Source: Paenibacillus amylolyticus (lineage in GTDB: Bacteria; Bacillota; Bacilli; Paenibacillales; Paenibacillaceae). From it: DNA of 64,000 nucleotides. Positions 43,841 to 53,578 of the stretch are shown here, piece by piece. The stretch's first letter is position 1. Each line of letters starts with the position of its first letter. A program made the position numbers and the translations under genes. The stretch covers positions 62,001 to 126,000 of the forward strand of contig NZ_CP121451.1 in NCBI RefSeq assembly GCF_029689945.1, given 5' to 3'. The notes beneath the pieces were generated by a model. It did no database searches. It was not told the DNA's origin and was given only the letters and a program-made list of their open reading frames with translations.

Positions 43841-45022
43841 TTACTCATTGATAAGTTTTTCCGTATTAAGCGTAAACCCTTCTATCACGACATCCTCATC
43901 CACTTCAATCATGATGCAACGTCTGCCTTGATAGTTCACCTGCTTCACATATCTCAGATCTTGCGGGCTAACCGAAATCGTAGCCACCTTGGTTTCGATC
44001 TTAATGGACTTGGACGTAAACTTCGGCATAACACTGGTCGCTTTCAGCTCATAATTCTTGTTGTCCACGATCGTTTCGAAGGCACGTTCCACTTTCTCCG
44101 TGGTCAGATCCTCTACACCGCTTGCAGTCAGTACACGTTCCAGATCTTTATAATCCAGCTTCGGAGGTTCTTCCTCATGGGACTCTTCGTTAATCTCAAT
44201 AACACGGTTAATCTCTTCATATACATGTGCAATGGTGGCTGAATCGAGCTGTTCGCCGGCCACTTCCTTGACGATATCTTCGAAGATTGCACGTTCTTCC
44301 AGCGCGGTTACGGATCTTTCTCCATTCAATACATTTTCAACAAAATGCGGGTCCGGGAAATTGGATTTCCCTGTGCAGTATAACACTCGATTCACATCGG
44401 AGTAGTTGTCTGTCACGCTGGGATACAGGAATCCTTGCTCTGGCGTGCTTAATTTGATAATCGGATCAACAATAATGTTGTATTTAAACTCTCTCTCCAC
44501 ATAATCAAACAAGAGCGTTTTCCGCTGTTTCTCCGTGGAATTCACGCTGCACAGAATGAACGGATGGGCGAACACCTCGTTCTTCTCGCTCTCTTCCGAA
44601 GCTTCGTTTCTAGCCTTGGTCGGCAGGTAATACTGTCCACGTACAAACGTAGCTACCATGTCCCGCTCATACTTGGCATCCACCAACATTCGATCCACGA
44701 GCAACAGCATGAGATCCTGCCATTCGTCCGGGTCACCTGTGACCAGGGCCTGATGAAGCAGAACCTGAGCCGGGTCCTCCGCCGCTTCCTGGAACTTCAA
44801 CTCAAACAGCTTCTGATCCAGATCGCCTGTGAGCAACTTTTTAAAATTGCCCATGTACAGCTCCTGCTTTTCTCTATCCACCAGTTCGAACGGGTGACGC
44901 TCCCAGTGATAGACCTCGTTGGTTTCCTTCGTAATATACACGTTGAGAATATCGTAAATATTCAGTAGATCGTGATCGAGTTTAAACTGCTTGCGTATAT
45001 GCGCGACTTCTTTTTTATTCAT
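43841..45022 (-). CDS. DUF4317 family protein
   Basis: A 393-residue cytosolic protein. The N terminus MNKKEVAHIRKQFKLDHD and the following IYDILNVYITKET match DUF4317; later parts are LLLVDRMLVDAKYERDM, FILCSVNSTEKQR and the C-terminal VSPQDLRYVKQVNYQGRRC. The function of the family is not known. AAGGAG lies 14 bases before the ATG, an unusually long spacing, and no better start is visible. The gene stands alone and is convergent with the two-component operon. Confidence 0.85.
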   Translation of the reverse strand: MNKKEVAHIRKQFKLDHDLLNIYDILNVYITKETNEVYHWERHPFELVDREKQELYMGNFKKLLTGDLDQKLFELKFQEAAEDPAQVLLHQALVTGDPDEWQDLMLLLVDRMLVDAKYERDMVATFVRGQYYLPTKARNEASEESEKNEVFAHPFILCSVNSTEKQRKTLLFDYVEREFKYNIIVDPIIKLSTPEQGFLYPSVTDNYSDVNRVLYCTGKSNFPDPHFVENVLNGERSVTALEERAIFEDIVKEVAGEQLDSATIAHVYEEINRVIEINEESHEEEPPKLDYKDLERVLTASGVEDLTTEKVERAFETIVDNKNYELKATSVMPKFTSKSIKIETKVATISVSPQDLRYVKQVNYQGRRCIMIEVDEDVVIEGFTLNTEKLINE

Positions 45023-45248
45023 ATTGGATTCGGCAACTCCTTAGATATGTTTCTGGCTTTATTAGTATAAAGGATCGACAGAGAATTTGTTGACTAACTT
45101 GTTGCTTGACGGGTACTAGATTTCAGTTACACACGCTCGTGATATTTACAACAACACAAAAAGGGAGACACTCTCTACATACATGCGAGCACCTCCTGAA
45201 TGTGTTACATCCCTGATGTTCTAGTCTATCACATTATAGCAATTACGA

Positions 45249-45956
45249 TTAACATCTTACATATTTTCGTTTGAAGCCTACCCGCACTTTATCCACTGCC
45301 TTTTGGATATTCTCAGAAGCATTCAGCAGCTTGCTCTTTGGCATGTCCTTGTTCACTTCCACAGGTCCCACAGCCTTGGCTATCTCCACCGCCTGATCGT
45401 GCAACGGTTGATAGGATGTTGCAACGGTATACAGGAAGTTGTTCATCGAATATTTCGTTCGTTCCGGAGACTCGTGAATCGTATTCTTCACTTGTTCCAG
45501 CATCTCCATTAATTTATTCTCCGAAAATTCAGCATCCTTTCGACTGCCAAGCAACCAACAGTAACAGCTCCATCCTGCTGACATTTTCAGCTCATCTCCG
45601 CTCGCAATCCACTTATCCGAAACTTCTTGAGCAATATCCGTCTCGGCCAACGTGACGGCAACGATGAAGTCAGCGATCATGTAAAAGTAAGCAGCATCGA
45701 TCCAACGGTCAAAGTCAGCTTCCGTCATCGCTTGAGGATCGGCAATCACGCCTGCAAAATACATCGCATCATAATTGCCCGTCGCGTAGAGTTGCTCCGC
45801 CAAAGGCTGATCCTTTTTGATCTGCTTCGCCATGGGTTTCATCGCCCCGGTTGCCACGCCAAATAGCGGTTCATGTGCACCGTTGGAAAGGTAGATTTTC
45901 TTCGTTCGTTCTTTACCCAGCGCTTCAAGCCCTTGCATCACTTCATCCAGATTCAT
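45249..45956 (-). CDS. DNA alkylation repair protein-like (AlkD/HEAT-repeat)
   Basis: A 235-residue all-helical protein. Family features include YLSNGAHEPLFGVATGAMKPMAKQIKK, LYATGNYDAMYFAGVIADP, and repeats typical of HEAT-like AlkC/AlkD enzymes, which excise or recognise alkylated bases without base flipping. In this subgroup the enzymatic activity is often unproven. It carries the Trp and Asp of FDRWIDAAYFYMIADF. GGGGAG lies nine bases before ATG. It is a single-gene unit. Confidence 0.8.
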   Translation of the reverse strand: MNLDEVMQGLEALGKERTKKIYLSNGAHEPLFGVATGAMKPMAKQIKKDQPLAEQLYATGNYDAMYFAGVIADPQAMTEADFDRWIDAAYFYMIADFIVAVTLAETDIAQEVSDKWIASGDELKMSAGWSCYCWLLGSRKDAEFSENKLMEMLEQVKNTIHESPERTKYSMNNFLYTVATSYQPLHDQAVEIAKAVGPVEVNKDMPKSKLLNASENIQKAVDKVRVGFKRKYVRC

Positions 45957-46313
45957 GTGTTGACACTCCCCATCCTATAAATTAATATATCTGATCTTCC
46001 TGAAAGAACCGAATCGTATTCAGATTCCCCTGTTAGATTCCCCTGTTGCTCTGACATCCTTTTCGAGTATTATCACCGATCATATCATTCATACTATGGT
46101 TTCGCACAGATCCCCGCAAAGTTAAAACTAACCTCTTCGCAGACAGACATTCTCTCTTGCTTGAGCTTCTACCAGCTACTTCTGAATACCTGCACAGCAG
46201 AGCAACATCTGTCCATGTCCAAGCAACGTTAAGCTATGGCAGGAAACATCGCTCATCGTTTATGTTCAGTTTAGTATTGCTAACGAAACCGAGATGAGGA
46301 AGGACGGGAGATC
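45957..46313. other. Gene-free stretch upstream of GH27
   Basis: About 357 bases between divergent genes. The right end carries GAGGAAGGACGGGAG before the GH27 ATG. Near 46025-46045 a GATTCCCCTGTT sequence is directly duplicated. No operator, riboswitch or further gene was recognised. Confidence 0.4.
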
Positions 46314-47477
46314 ATGAGCAACAATCAAGTATTAGGCTTTGCCCCTGCGCTGGGCTGGAATTCGTGGAATACCTTTACGTGGGATATTAACGAACAATTG
46401 ATTCGGGATGTCGCGGATGTGTTTGTATCGGAAGGTTATCTGGCTGCTGGCTACGAGTATATTGTCATTGATGATTGTTGGAGCCTGAAGGAACGGGATG
46501 CGGATGGCAATCTGGTGGCTGACCCGGAGAAATTCCCCAGTGGAATGAAAGCGCTATCTGATTATATCCATGGCAAAGGACTAAAGTTCGGCATGTACTC
46601 ATGCGTGGGCACGCATACGTGTGCCGGGTATCCGGGCAGCTTTGAGCATGAATTCCAGGATGCCGCCCTTTTTGCCGAATGGGGCGTTGATTATCTGAAG
46701 TATGATTACTGCTTCAAGCCGCGACATATCTCTGGCGAGCTGCTGTACAAACGAATGAGCCTGGCGCTCAAAAACTGCGGACGCGATATCCTGTTCTCCG
46801 CCTGCAACTGGGGAGCCGATGACGTATACGATTGGATTCGGGAATCAGGTGCCCATATGTACCGATCCACCGGAGATATCCGCGACAATTGGGATTCAGT
46901 GAAGGAACTGGCCTTGTCCCAACTCGGAAAACAAAGCTACACCGGCTCCTTCTGCCATAACGACATGGATATGCTAATCGTTGGTATGTACGGTGGAAGC
47001 AACAATGACTATATCGGCAGCATCGGCGGATGCAACGACATCGAATATAAAACCCACTTCTCCCTCTGGTCCATGATGGGTTCTCCATTAATGATCGGAT
47101 GCGACGTACGCAAGGCTAACCAGATCACCAAAGATATTCTCCTGAATTCGGATCTGCTTGCCATCAACCAGGATGCAGAAGCGCGCGGAGCTTATCGCAT
47201 TAAACCGGAGCCGCAATGGTTTCACACAGACGATGTATTTATGCTGGTGAAGGTGCTCACCGATGGTGATCTGGCTATTGGTTTCTTCAACCTGAGCGAC
47301 AGCCAGCGGGAATTATCATTGCAATTCTGGGATATGGGTCTGCCGTACGCTGCCGGGTACGCGCTGTCCCTGTATGACTGCTGGGAACATCAAGAGCTTG
47401 GCGTGTTCCGTGAACGCTTCGCTCCCGTTGTCGCAGCACATGATTGCCTCGTCGTCCGGGCCAAACTGGTGAAATAG
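46314..47477 (+). CDS. GH27 alpha-galactosidase
   Basis: A 387-residue cytosolic enzyme releasing alpha-linked galactose from oligosaccharides such as melibiose or raffinose. The TIM barrel starts PALGWNSWNTF; DDCW, GMYSCVGTHTCAGYPGS and the nucleophile Asp in DYLKYDYC (near 131) follow. The acid/base Asp lies in STGDIRDNW (near 188), and HNDMDMLIVG follows. The C-terminal part is a short beta domain. No signal peptide, so it acts on imported sugar. It is followed without a gap by a small Cys protein gene. Confidence 0.9.
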   Translation: MSNNQVLGFAPALGWNSWNTFTWDINEQLIRDVADVFVSEGYLAAGYEYIVIDDCWSLKERDADGNLVADPEKFPSGMKALSDYIHGKGLKFGMYSCVGTHTCAGYPGSFEHEFQDAALFAEWGVDYLKYDYCFKPRHISGELLYKRMSLALKNCGRDILFSACNWGADDVYDWIRESGAHMYRSTGDIRDNWDSVKELALSQLGKQSYTGSFCHNDMDMLIVGMYGGSNNDYIGSIGGCNDIEYKTHFSLWSMMGSPLMIGCDVRKANQITKDILLNSDLLAINQDAEARGAYRIKPEPQWFHTDDVFMLVKVLTDGDLAIGFFNLSDSQRELSLQFWDMGLPYAAGYALSLYDCWEHQELGVFRERFAPVVAAHDCLVVRAKLVK

Positions 47478-47681
47478 ATGGCTCAACATCGCCTGTGCAC
47501 TTCCTGTCAGGTTCCGCTCTCTTCAGACGATGTGGGCATCTACCTCAAATTGATCTCGCGCTCCGCCCAGCAATTTCTATGTATTGATTGTCTTGGAGTG
47601 AAGCTGAACAGTGGGCGCGAACCTATTGAGAAGCTGATACGTTATTTTCGAGAGTCTGGGAACTGTGCCCTGTTCCGTTAA
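47478..47681 (+). CDS. Small protein with two CxxC motifs (putative zinc ribbon)
   Basis: A 67-residue protein with CTSC near the N terminus and CIDC near residue 35, a spacing that fits a zinc ribbon. The rest is basic and helical (GVKLNSGREPIEKLIRYFRE). Its ATG follows the GH27 stop codon directly (TAGATG), so translation is probably coupled. No family could be named; related short proteins occur in Paenibacillus. Confidence 0.6.
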   Translation: MAQHRLCTSCQVPLSSDDVGIYLKLISRSAQQFLCIDCLGVKLNSGREPIEKLIRYFRESGNCALFR

Positions 47682-47683
47682 CG

Positions 47684-48508
47684 TTATGCCTTGGTTCGAT
47701 GCAGCATCATGTACGCTGTTGGCGTATGTGAGGTTGCCTTCTTGAATACTTTGGAAAAGTATAACGGGTCATTGTAGCCAACAGAGTATGCTACAGATTG
47801 AATCGGCAGACCCGACGTCTTCAGCAATTCACAGGCGCGCAAAATTCGGTAAGAGGTAATATACTCCAAAACAGAGTTGCCCGTTGCTCCTTTAAACAGA
47901 CGAAACAAATAACTGCGCTCCAGATTGACTGCCTTTACGATCTCCGTGACGGTCAATGTCGGCTTCCAGTAGTTCTGCTCGATGTACTTTCTCGCTAGCC
48001 AGACATAGTCTTTGGCGTCCACCTGCGGCTCCTTCGGATAATATTCCATATAGTAGGATAACAGCAGACGCAGAAGCGCATCCGCCCGCAGTAATTCATA
48101 AGATGATGCCCCTGCGTTCCAGGCAAGGTGATAAAAAGGCTGCAATGTCTCTGGCGAGATCGTCACCACCGGTTGGATCTCTGAAAATTGCGTCAGTCCC
48201 AGCAATCGCCCGGCATCTTCACCGCCAAATTCCACCCAGACGTACTCCCATGGATCTTGCGGGTCTGGATAATAATAAATCTCCTTTTGCGGAAATATGA
48301 TAAAGCTTTCCCCCGTGACTAGTCGATAAACGCGGCCGCCCGTCTCCAGCGTCCCTTGGCCGCGGATAATATAGTGCAGCGCATATACGTCTCGCACGCC
48401 TGGCCCCCATTGGTGAGTGTTGGCTGGCTTGTGACCACCGCTGATAAAATGCAAATTACTGGCTCTGCTGCTCTCATGCCATATCGGATTCAACCTTGAT
48501 TCCCCCAT
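47684..48508 (-). CDS. AraC-family transcriptional regulator
   Basis: A 274-residue regulator with an N-terminal cupin-type sugar-binding domain (YALHYIIRGQGTLETGG, SFIIFPQKEIYYYPD) and a C-terminal pair of helix-turn-helix motifs (VNLERSYLFRLFKGATGNSV and SVGYNDPLYFSKVFKKATSHTP). It lies between the GH27 unit, toward which it converges, and a divergent carboxylesterase, and may control one or both. The ribosome binding site is weak (GGG eleven bases before ATG). Confidence 0.85.
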   Translation of the reverse strand: MGESRLNPIWHESSRASNLHFISGGHKPANTHQWGPGVRDVYALHYIIRGQGTLETGGRVYRLVTGESFIIFPQKEIYYYPDPQDPWEYVWVEFGGEDAGRLLGLTQFSEIQPVVTISPETLQPFYHLAWNAGASSYELLRADALLRLLLSYYMEYYPKEPQVDAKDYVWLARKYIEQNYWKPTLTVTEIVKAVNLERSYLFRLFKGATGNSVLEYITSYRILRACELLKTSGLPIQSVAYSVGYNDPLYFSKVFKKATSHTPTAYMMLHRTKA

Positions 48509-48607
48509 TTCTACAGCTACCCGGTTCTCGCGTTCGATTTATCTTCATATCGTTGATCAGATGTTCGGTAACGCTTACAAGCTAAATCCAGAGAGGAGAT
48601 TGTTGTT

Positions 48608-50142
48608 ATGCTTAGAATGGTTACGGTAGAACACGGACAAGTGCAAGGACTGCCCGCGGCGGACCCGCGGATTACCAGCTTCAAGGGTATTCCGTTTGCC
48701 GCACCTCCTGTAGGTGAGAATCGCTGGCGTGCTCCACAGCCGCAGTCGAACTGGGACGGTGTACTGCAAGCTTTTGATTTTGCCCCTACCTCCATGCAAG
48801 CCCCAACAGTCATCGATGATAACAATATCTATACCCGCGAATGGGCCGTGGATCCCGACCTGCCCATGGACGAGGATTGTCTGTATCTGAATGTCTGGAC
48901 ACCCGCCAAGCGTACGGACGAGAAGCTGCCTGTCTTTGTCTGGTATTTCGGCGGGGGCTTGCAAGTCGGCCATACGGCCGAGATGGAATTTGATGGCGAG
49001 CGAATCGCTCGCAGAGGTATTGTCGTTGTGACGATTAATTATCGGCTGAATGCCTTTGGCTTCCTGTGTCATCCCGAGATTAGCGCCGAATCCCCCATGC
49101 ACCCGCCAACTTTGGTCATCTCGATCAGCAAGCGGGCACCCAGTGGGTCCAACGTAACATCGCTGCCTTTGGCGGTGATCCAGACCAGATCACCATTGGC
49201 GGACAGTCAGCAGGGGGAGGAAGTGTACTCAGCCAGATGACCTCCCCGCAAAATAAAGGCTTGTTCCAGCGGGCCGTCATCATGAGCGGTATGGCTACCG
49301 AGTTGTACCCGAAGGTCCGCGTGCCTTCTGTCCGTTCCACACTGCGGGATGCAGAGCAGGCCGGGGTTGCATTTTTTGACTTCCTGGGCGTATCTTCCCT
49401 GGCTGAAGCGAGACAACTGGATGCTGAATTTCTCCGTGACAAAGCACTCGAATACAAAAGCTTCTGGGGAACCGTCATCGACGAACAATTCTGCGTAGGC
49501 GATCCATTTACTCGTTTTGTTCAGCAGGAGCGCGAGGCAATCCCCGTAATGTTGGGACATACATCTTCCGAATTTTGGACCCGTCCCGCCGCAGCTAATC
49601 TGGAAGAACTAAAGCAGATGGCTGTGGAGCTGTTCGGCGAGGATGCTCCTGCCTTTTTGCAGCTATGCGAGACGGATACCGGCCAATTCGAGCAGGCTCT
49701 GCAACAAGCATCGGTGCGCATGATCCAACATGCCATTCTGCTCGCCATCCGCGCGAACAGCGGTCATCCGTCTGAAATGCCTCTCTACTATTATAACTTC
49801 GACGCCGAGATTCCGGGTTGGGACCAGCCGGGCACCTTCCACTCCGTCGATCTGTGGTTCTTCTTCGAAACACTCGCCAAGTGCTGGCGGCCTTTCACAG
49901 GCAAACATTATGATCTGGCCCGCCAGATGTGCAATTATTTATCCAATTTTATTGCTACAGGTGATCCGAACGGTTCGGACTCCACAGGAAAGCTGATGCC
50001 GCATTGGATTCCGTGTACTACGGAACAGCCGTATCTCATGGAATTTGGCGATCAGTCTCAATTACAGCAGGCGGAGCCTGGACCGATGCTCTCGTTTCTA
50101 GTGAAGCAGTATTTCAAGAAACAGGGTGCACCTGTTGTTTAG
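48608..50142 (+). pseudogene. Carboxylesterase type B, one frameshift
   Basis: About 511 residues when repaired. The family opening FKGIPFAAPPVGENRWRAPQ, then EDCLYLNVWTPA, the oxyanion region VWYFGGGLQVG and the nucleophile Ser in IGGQSAGGGSV are all visible; Glu and His complete the triad further on. It hydrolyses carboxyl esters, without an obvious export signal. One C is missing in the run near 49093, which otherwise sends the frame into MHPPTLVIS; repaired it reads ESPHAPANFGHLDQQAG. GAGGAG lies nine bases before ATG. Divergent from an AraC gene. Confidence 0.85.
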
Positions 50143-50174
50143 AAGCCCAGGCTTGCCCTCTCACGATATGGTAG

Positions 50175-50200
50175 GAGCCATGCGAACGCATGGCTCTTTT
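50175..50200 (+). terminator. Rho-independent terminator of the carboxylesterase gene
   Basis: GAGCCATGCG / CGCATGGCTC is followed by TTTTT, 33 bases past the stop codon. Confidence 0.9.
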
Positions 50201-50411
50201 TAATACAATAACATCTCTCCACTCCATTATATATGAGTCTGTGTTGATTTATTGGGGATGACAGGAAGCGTAGTTTGTAGTGAAAAAAGTATCTTCCTCC
50301 TGCGACTTCTGTACGGAAACCCTGGTGATTCCCGGCTTGTCAAAGTAGAATCAAAAGAAATACAACACGAACAAAGCCAATCTATTGATATGAACACTGG
50401 AGGTATATTTC

Positions 50412-50991
50412 ATGCAAAACCTTGAAACCAATCGATTAATCCTGCGAAATTTCACCGCAACAGACGCAGCCGGACTGTTGGAATACACTGCAAATCCCAG
50501 AGTGAATTGCTTTATGGATCACCGGATTTCAACACTGGAAGACGCGGCGGCAGAGGTCGCAAAAAGAAGTAATGACGATTCCCAAATCGCAGTTTGCCTG
50601 AAAGACAGTAACGAGCTGATCGGTGAGCTGTTTGGCATGAGGGAAGATCGGGATTCTGATACAGATAAGGATGCGAATTCAGATACATATAGTATTGGTT
50701 GGAATTTTAATGACAGATTTGAAGGGAAAGGGTACGCAAGTGAGAGTGCCCATGCTTTCATCGAGCATCTCTTTATGGAACAGGGAATAAGAAGAGTATA
50801 CGCCTATGTCGAGGATGATAACTCATCGTTCCCAGAAACTGTGTGAGAAGCTGGGCATGCGTCGGGAAGGTCTTTTTTTGGAGTTCATTTCATTTGTCAA
50901 CAATGAGGACGGTACACCGAAATACGAGAATACGTATCAATATGCTTTGTTGAAAAAGGAATGGCTGGCGCTGCGTGAATTACAGAAATAA
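50412..50991 (+). pseudogene. GNAT acetyltransferase (RimJ/RimL type), one frameshift
   Basis: About 193 residues when repaired. LETNRLILRNFTATDAAGL is the RimJ/RimL-like start. The acetyl-CoA loop is NDRFEGKGYASESAHAFI, and the strand RRVYAYVEDDNSSS with SQKLCEKLGMRREG completes the fold. One T too many near 50832 ends the frame at FPETV. GGAGG lies eight bases before ATG at 50412. The substrate is unknown. Confidence 0.8.
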
Positions 50992-51065
50992 AGCAATGCA
51001 TGCCTCATCATTCTTAAAAAAAATATAGAAATGAGAATGTACCCATATGGTACGTTCCACTACAA

Positions 51066-51114
51066 AAACGGCGGCTTCTCCCTGGATGGAATTCCAGAGG
51101 AAAAGTCGCCGTTT
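51066..51114. terminator. Bidirectional terminator between convergent genes
   Basis: AAACGGCG / CGCCGTTT outer stem with inner pairing around an EcoRI-like GAATTC. It lies between the GNAT gene and the methyltransferase-like gene. Confidence 0.65.
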
Positions 51115-51180
51115 ATTATCGTACAGAACACTAATGATCGAGCAATCTGTTTTTAGGGTCACAATACATTCAGCTTGAAG

Positions 51181-52347
51181 CTAGACGGTGCTGCCCCAAT
51201 ATTGCTTGGCGATCTTCTGCCCCTGATCAATCTTCGCCCATTGCTGAGCTTCGCTTAATTCGTTACCGCCATCGCAGGATGCGAACCCGCATTGATGAGA
51301 CAGCAGCAGACGATCCTTATCGATGATTTTGGATGCTTCGTCCAGCAAACGGACAACGCGCGCTTCATCATCGAGGGTACTTGTTTTGGAGGAAAGCAAA
51401 CCTAATACCACTTCAGTTTCAGGTCTATCCTTGAACACTTCCAACGCTTCAAGTGAACCCGCACGATCATCATCCCATTCCAGGAAGAAACGGTCATACT
51501 TCAATTGCTTCAGGAACAGATTGGCGATTTTCACATATGATCCACCGCCCATATTGCGGGAATCATAGTTACCGCGGCAGTTATGTGTCCACATTTTCAA
51601 ACCAAGGCTATGACCGAAGTCAATCACGGTATTGTTAATGTCAATGAATTCAGTAGCCAGACCCTGTACTTCCTCTTGATTGATATGCTCCCCTGTAAAC
51701 GGAGAGTTCGGGTTGTCGTCTGCAAACAGTTCCCATAAGCAATCATCAAATTGCAGAATTTTACCACCCACTGCAGCGAATTCTTTGACGAATTCCTTAT
51801 ACGCGATCACAAGACCCTCTTTAAGCTCCTGTTTGTTCTGGTAAACGGAATCGGTACCGCCAATGTTATCCGACCAGGAAAGCTCACCGAAAATATGGGA
51901 TGGCGATGGTACACAAAGTTTCGTTTGTTGCTCGCCAGCCGTGTCTTGCAGTTGTTGGAACAACTGAATGAAATGATGATTCTTTCCGCTCAGTTGGTCC
52001 GTGATCCGCAGTCCAATATCTTTGCGTGTTTCATATTTCGAAGTGCCGTCCACATCTCTGAAAAAATAGCCATGATCCGCGATATAACGCTTCACGCCGC
52101 CAAATCCCCATACGAAGTCCAGATGCCACATCGATTTGGAGAATTCGCCATCGGTAACAACGGACAAGTTATGTTCGATTTCCTTGGCGACAACTTGTTT
52201 GATTGCCTCCGTCTCGCACTTCTCATATCCTTCGTAATTTTCATAGAACGGATATTGGATATCGTCATTATGTTCAATTTGCGTTTTATATTTCAGCAGC
52301 TCTTCCGGCCGCAATAAACTTCCTACGATCTGGAACTTGTCAGTCAT
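51181..52347 (-). CDS. MetE C-terminal-like methyltransferase (YxjG/YxjH type)
   Basis: A 388-residue cytosolic protein related to the catalytic half of cobalamin-independent methionine synthase. Visible: GSLLRPEELL, the zinc-region candidates MWTHNCRGNY (His and Cys) and LLSHQCGFASCDG (a further Cys), VTDGEFSKSMWHLDF and FDDCLWELF. YxjG/YxjH in Bacillus subtilis take part in methionine recycling under the S-box regulon, but no SAM riboswitch is visible upstream here. ATG at 52347 follows AAGGGGG by eight bases. The island border lies about 500 bases upstream. Confidence 0.85.
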   Translation of the reverse strand: MTDKFQIVGSLLRPEELLKYKTQIEHNDDIQYPFYENYEGYEKCETEAIKQVVAKEIEHNLSVVTDGEFSKSMWHLDFVWGFGGVKRYIADHGYFFRDVDGTSKYETRKDIGLRITDQLSGKNHHFIQLFQQLQDTAGEQQTKLCVPSPSHIFGELSWSDNIGGTDSVYQNKQELKEGLVIAYKEFVKEFAAVGGKILQFDDCLWELFADDNPNSPFTGEHINQEEVQGLATEFIDINNTVIDFGHSLGLKMWTHNCRGNYDSRNMGGGSYVKIANLFLKQLKYDRFFLEWDDDRAGSLEALEVFKDRPETEVVLGLLSSKTSTLDDEARVVRLLDEASKIIDKDRLLLSHQCGFASCDGGNELSEAQQWAKIDQGQKIAKQYWGSTV

Positions 52348-52465
52348 GTAAATTACCCCCTTGTTGTATACCATGATCATATCACGCCGAGAGCAGTTAG
52401 AAGGGATACTTATAAACCATAACTGGTTATAGTTAAAAGCTATATCAAAAGTTAGTTATTCCATT

Positions 52466-52865
52466 TCACAACGTACTACGCCGTATTTCATAGAAATACT
52501 GAACGGCTGAATGCTTTAATTTGACCTGCTCGGACATGTTCAGAATTCGCTTTTTGCCAACTCGTCTGTCCATTAAAGCCTGAATATTAAACAGGATATC
52601 CTTGCTCTCCAGATTATCCTCTATAGAAGTAGATAAATATGTGGTAGCTGCAACGGTAAAATTCGATTTGCTGAGTGCGGTCTGTGCCTCCAAAAGCTCT
52701 TTGGCATGGACGGAGATTTTTCTGCTTCTTGCCATGACTTGAAGACGCTCCTCAGGAATTTTGCCTTTGGACTCTTGCCGGATAGCTTCAATCTCTTCAT
52801 CGCTCACAGGAATGACGAGGTTCGGGTCGTTCTTGATCTCCTGCTCCGTCTGATACCACCGGAAT
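52466..52865 (-). pseudogene. SF0329-like protein, 5' end removed at the island border
   Basis: The reading frame, read leftwards, starts abruptly after TAA at about 52866 with RWYQTEQEIKNDPNLVIPVS and continues to 52466 through DEEIEAIRQESKGKIPEERL and a helical C terminus. Intact members of the SF0329 family are about 165-200 residues and have an N-terminal part that is missing here. Base composition changes at the same point. So the gene was cut by arrival or rearrangement of the AT-rich region to the right. A GTG 19 codons into the remnant could start a short product, but no good ribosome binding site is seen. Confidence 0.6.
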
Positions 52866-53533
52866 AATTAGAACCAGAGATATTAATGCACTATTTAAGT
52901 CATTGTGTCCCGCTACTCAAGGAAAAAAATCAATGAAGTCTTAGTTGGGAAGACGTAATTCTCCAATCTTTTTTACTTGAATTTGATGCATTCTTGACAA
53001 TATCTTCGCAAAAATCGATCATTTTTCTTTGTATTCACGGTAAGAAGGGTGTTCGTTAAAATCCCCTAACTCACTGGCATAGAGACTGATAATTCTCGTT
53101 CAGAGAGGGTGGTTAATAAATGAAATTGAAAACGTGCATCTGATTTAGAGTTTTATTAAATATATGCTCACAACTCAACTTTCACAGCTCAAATCTCCAT
53201 GCAAACCCTTGATGTGGCTGGGTATACCAGAGATCCAGTCTTGAGCTATTCCCAAAAATATTCGGTATATTACGGGGATTTGAGCGGATTTCATTTAAAG
53301 TAAAGGGGCTTTCGTTGAACAATCGAGTTAGTGAGGTAAACACTACTAATAGTGTAATTTTGTAGGAAATGTAATCTGGCTAAGATTCACACTATGCAAA
53401 ACGCAGATCACAGCGATGGATCGAATGGGTGTAAATGACCCAAATATTGTCATAAATAACGTCAGACGGTAAAGAAACATTATATTAATTTAAGTACGAA
53501 TAATTTAGGTAAGTATTTAGAATTAAATACAAA
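52866..53533. other. Left border of the island, no gene
   Basis: About 670 bases of AT-rich sequence without a supported gene. It includes a possible decayed terminator (TTGGGAAGACG...TTCTCCAATC then TTTTTT near 52940). No integrase, tRNA or attachment repeat was found, and the opposite border is outside the window. Confidence 0.45.
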
Positions 53534-53566
53534 TCCCTCATATCAAATATTTCTTGATAAGAGGGA
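53534..53566 (-). terminator. Terminator of the MORC-Z1-DUF4420-AIPR operon
   Basis: TCCCTCATATCAA / TTGATAAGAGGGA with one mismatch, 13 bases after the AIPR stop codon. The minus-strand tail is ATTTG, moderately T-rich. Confidence 0.7.
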
Positions 53567-53578
53567 AGGTGTCTAATT

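Noticed and set aside
52348..52465. SAM riboswitch before the MetE-like gene
   Set aside because: Less than 120 bases, no S-box stems or terminator recognised.
52866..53533. Integrase or attachment-site remnant at the island border
   Set aside because: No recombinase motif, tRNA end or direct repeat could be seen.
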